DNA of 64,000 nucleotides from contig NZ_JAJAVG010000008.1 in NCBI RefSeq assembly GCF_020531915.1, positions 496,001 to 560,000 on the forward strand, written 5' to 3'. Positions 62,190 through 64,000 of the stretch are shown piece after piece. The notes under the pieces were generated by a model. The model was not told the DNA's origin. It made no database searches and saw nothing but the letters and a program-made list of their open reading frames with translations. This DNA is from Methylovorus mays (lineage in GTDB: Bacteria > Pseudomonadota > Gammaproteobacteria > Burkholderiales > Methylophilaceae). Within the stretch, counting starts at the first letter, position 1. Each line of letters opens with the position of its first letter. Made by a program: the position numbers and the translations under genes.

Positions 62190-63551
62190 ATGCGCTTCTC
62201 ATGGTATGTACTGGTGCTGGCAGCGTGCAGCCTGTCGGCACAGGCCGCCCCCATCCAGCAGAATCTGGTGGACCTTTACCAGCTCGCCCTCAGCAGTGAC
62301 CCCACCTGGGCCGCCGCCAAAAACGCCCACCTGGCCGCGCAGGAAAAACTGGAGCAAGGCAAATCCCTCTACCTGCCCACCGTTTCGGCCAGCAGCAATG
62401 CCAGCCATTCGGAAACCAACATCCGCTACATGGGCAGCGACACAGTATTTCGCAATGGCGGGCGCGAATCGTTTGATACCTTTGGTTACGGCGTCAGTGT
62501 CAGCCAGCCGATTTATCGCAAGCAGATCAGCGCTCAGTTTGCTCAGGCGAAAAGCCAGGTAACCCAGGCAGACAAAGAGCTGGTACTTGCCAGACAAACC
62601 TTGATGTTGCGAATTTCGCAGGCTTATTTCGACACCCTGCAGGCGCAAGACAGGCTGGACCTGATCAATGCCCAGAAGTCCGCCATCAGCGGCCAGCTGG
62701 AGCAGGCCCGCGCCAACTTTGAAGCAGGCACGGCCACCATTACCGATGTCAATGAAGCCCAGGCCCGCTACGATTTGCTGCAGGCACAGGAAATTGCCAG
62801 CCTGAATGACATGGAAGTGAAACGCCGCACGCTGCAAGCCATCACAGGGCAGCCGCCCGCCAAGCGACTGGCCGCTGCCATGGCCGATTTTCATCCTACA
62901 TCACCCGAACCCGCCGATATGGAAGGCTGGGTCACCATGGCTGAACAGAGCAACCTGAATGTACTTATTCAGCAGCAGACGCTGGACATTGCCACGCAAG
63001 AGATTGAGCGTCAGCAGGCCGGGCATTTACCCACGCTGGATGCGGTAGGCAACTACACCGACACCCGTGCCAGCGGCGGTATTAACGGCTTTGGCACCGA
63101 TCTGCAAAACGCCACCATCGGCGTGCAGCTGCAAATTCCCTTGTATCAGGGCGGGCTGGTAAATTCGCGTGTGCGGGAAGCCGTCGCCAACAAAAACAAG
63201 GCTCTCGACGACCTGGAAGCCGCACGCAGGCAGGCAGAGCTCGATACGCGCCAGGCTTATCTCACGCTGGTCAGCAGCATCGCCCAGGTGCGTGCGTACG
63301 AGCAGGCGCTAAGCTCCAGCCAAAGCCAGCTGGACTCCACCAATCTCGGCTACGAAGTCGGTGTGCGCAATAGCGTGGATGTGCTCAACGCCCAGCAACA
63401 GCTTTTCAGCGCCAAGCGGGATTTGCTGCAGGCGCGCTATAACTACCTGCTGGGCATGCTCAAACTCAAATCCGCCACAGGCCAACTTTCGGATGCCGAC
63501 ATGATCACCGTCAATCAGCATCTGGCATCCGGGGCATCGGTAACTCCGTGA
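62190..63551 (+). CDS. TolC-family outer-membrane channel
   Basis: A 453-residue precursor. A signal peptide (MRFSWYVLVLAACSLSAQAAP) is followed by two TolC-type repeats with long helices, for example DLYQLALSSDPTWAAAKNAHLAAQEKLEQGKS, LMLRISQAYFDTLQAQDRLDLINAQKSAI and the C-terminal YNYLLGMLKLKSATGQLSDADMITVN. TolC forms the outer duct of type I secretion and efflux. It follows the Pcm-like gene by eight bases and overlaps the next gene's GTG. No inner-membrane pump gene is in the window, so the cargo is unknown. Confidence 0.94.
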   Translation: MRFSWYVLVLAACSLSAQAAPIQQNLVDLYQLALSSDPTWAAAKNAHLAAQEKLEQGKSLYLPTVSASSNASHSETNIRYMGSDTVFRNGGRESFDTFGYGVSVSQPIYRKQISAQFAQAKSQVTQADKELVLARQTLMLRISQAYFDTLQAQDRLDLINAQKSAISGQLEQARANFEAGTATITDVNEAQARYDLLQAQEIASLNDMEVKRRTLQAITGQPPAKRLAAAMADFHPTSPEPADMEGWVTMAEQSNLNVLIQQQTLDIATQEIERQQAGHLPTLDAVGNYTDTRASGGINGFGTDLQNATIGVQLQIPLYQGGLVNSRVREAVANKNKALDDLEAARRQAELDTRQAYLTLVSSIAQVRAYEQALSSSQSQLDSTNLGYEVGVRNSVDVLNAQQQLFSAKRDLLQARYNYLLGMLKLKSATGQLSDADMITVNQHLASGASVTP

Positions 63552-64000
63552 CCCAACCATCTTATCTTTCCCAGCGCCACTTGAGCCAAGTGGTCGTGAT
63601 CGATGTGCAGCAAAAGCTTTGCGCCGCCATGCCTGCCGAGGAAGCAGAAAGAGTGGTTCGCAATATTGGCATATTGCTGCAGGCCGCTGCCTTGCTGGAA
63701 ATCCCACGACTATATACCGAGCAATACCCGCAAGGCCTTGGGCCTACCCTGCAAGCATTGCAGCCCTGGCTGGGCGATGTGCCGCGCATTGAGAAAACCG
63801 TGTTTTCGTGCTGGCAGGCACCGGGCTTTCGCCAACACCTGACGAGTGACCGGCCACAAGTCATATTGACCGGCATGGAAGCGCATATCTGCGTGTTGCA
63901 AACCGCGCTTGACCTGCAAGCCCATGGGCATCAGGTGATTGTCGCGGCTGATGCCGTACTTTCCCGCCTGGGCTTGCACCGCGACAATGCCCTGCAACGT
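63548..64000 (+). CDS. Isochorismatase-family cysteine hydrolase (partial)
   Basis: The frame starts at GTG 63548, overlapping the TolC stop (GTGA), and is open to the window end, so the C-terminus is missing. The first ~151 residues have the isochorismatase-like layout: the catalytic Asp in VVVIDVQQKL (~residue 19), Lys in RIEKTVFSCW, and Cys in EAHICVLQTALDLQAHGHQVIV. These are the triad of ycaC-like hydrolases. The overlap implies co-translation with tolC; the substrate is unknown. Confidence 0.88.
   Translation, partial: MTQPSYLSQRHLSQVVVIDVQQKLCAAMPAEEAERVVRNIGILLQAAALLEIPRLYTEQYPQGLGPTLQALQPWLGDVPRIEKTVFSCWQAPGFRQHLTSDRPQVILTGMEAHICVLQTALDLQAHGHQVIVAADAVLSRLGLHRDNALQR

Overview
The window looks like chromosomal DNA of a betaproteobacterial methylotroph, most likely a member of the Methylophilaceae such as Methylobacillus or Methylovorus. 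This is inferred from a formaldehyde-activating-enzyme homologue, formyl-tetrahydrofolate deformylase, a proteobacterial glutathione pathway, the gene order porin-like/glnK/amtB, and the type IV minor pilin set. I see no rRNA, tRNA, CRISPR array, insertion sequence or prophage. Nearly all of it is tightly packed chromosomal genes.

Layout. 1-7.7 kb: end of an unknown gene, a small Pro-rich protein, a hemerythrin-like protein, a small membrane gene broken by an in-frame TGA, the Ku/LigD end-joining pair, a 2OG-Fe(II) oxygenase. 8-20.4 kb: flavin-type oxidoreductase, HIT protein, thioredoxin-like ferredoxin, TonB-like protein with mpl, an EAL-HDOD signalling protein, metH, a VIT1-type metal transporter, comM, ubiK. 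20.4-23.8 kb: a nitrogen-control region in which a TorF-like outer-membrane protein, glnK and amtB follow an NtrC site and a sigma-54 promoter; downstream of amtB a second NtrC site plus sigma-54 promoter drives no protein but a predicted RNA of about 100 nt. 23.8-33 kb: gshA-gshB, then the convergent pilE-fimT-pilV-pilW-pilX-pilY1 operon. 33-43.5 kb: lptM-lysA, purU, a GyrI-like/CbiB-like pair, ispH, a Fae homologue, a SulP transporter, mutY. 43.6-52 kb: AsmA protein, ExoD, uppP, YidB-like protein, a pseudouridine synthase, and thiC behind a TPP riboswitch.

52-61.4 kb is the most unusual part. Five overlapping or abutting genes (thermostable-hemolysin family, AMP-dependent ligase, heme-oxygenase-like iron oxidase, short-chain dehydrogenase, TPR protein) form one operon behind a sigma-54 promoter with a near-consensus sequence. 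Just beyond it lie a phosphate-binding-like periplasmic protein, an outer-membrane porin, a membrane histidine kinase and a sigma-54-activating response regulator. The simplest reading is that the two-component system controls the enzyme operon, which would make a small lipid-like molecule or signal. That link is inference.

The window ends with a Pcm-like methyltransferase, a TolC-family protein and the start of an isochorismatase-like hydrolase that runs off the edge.
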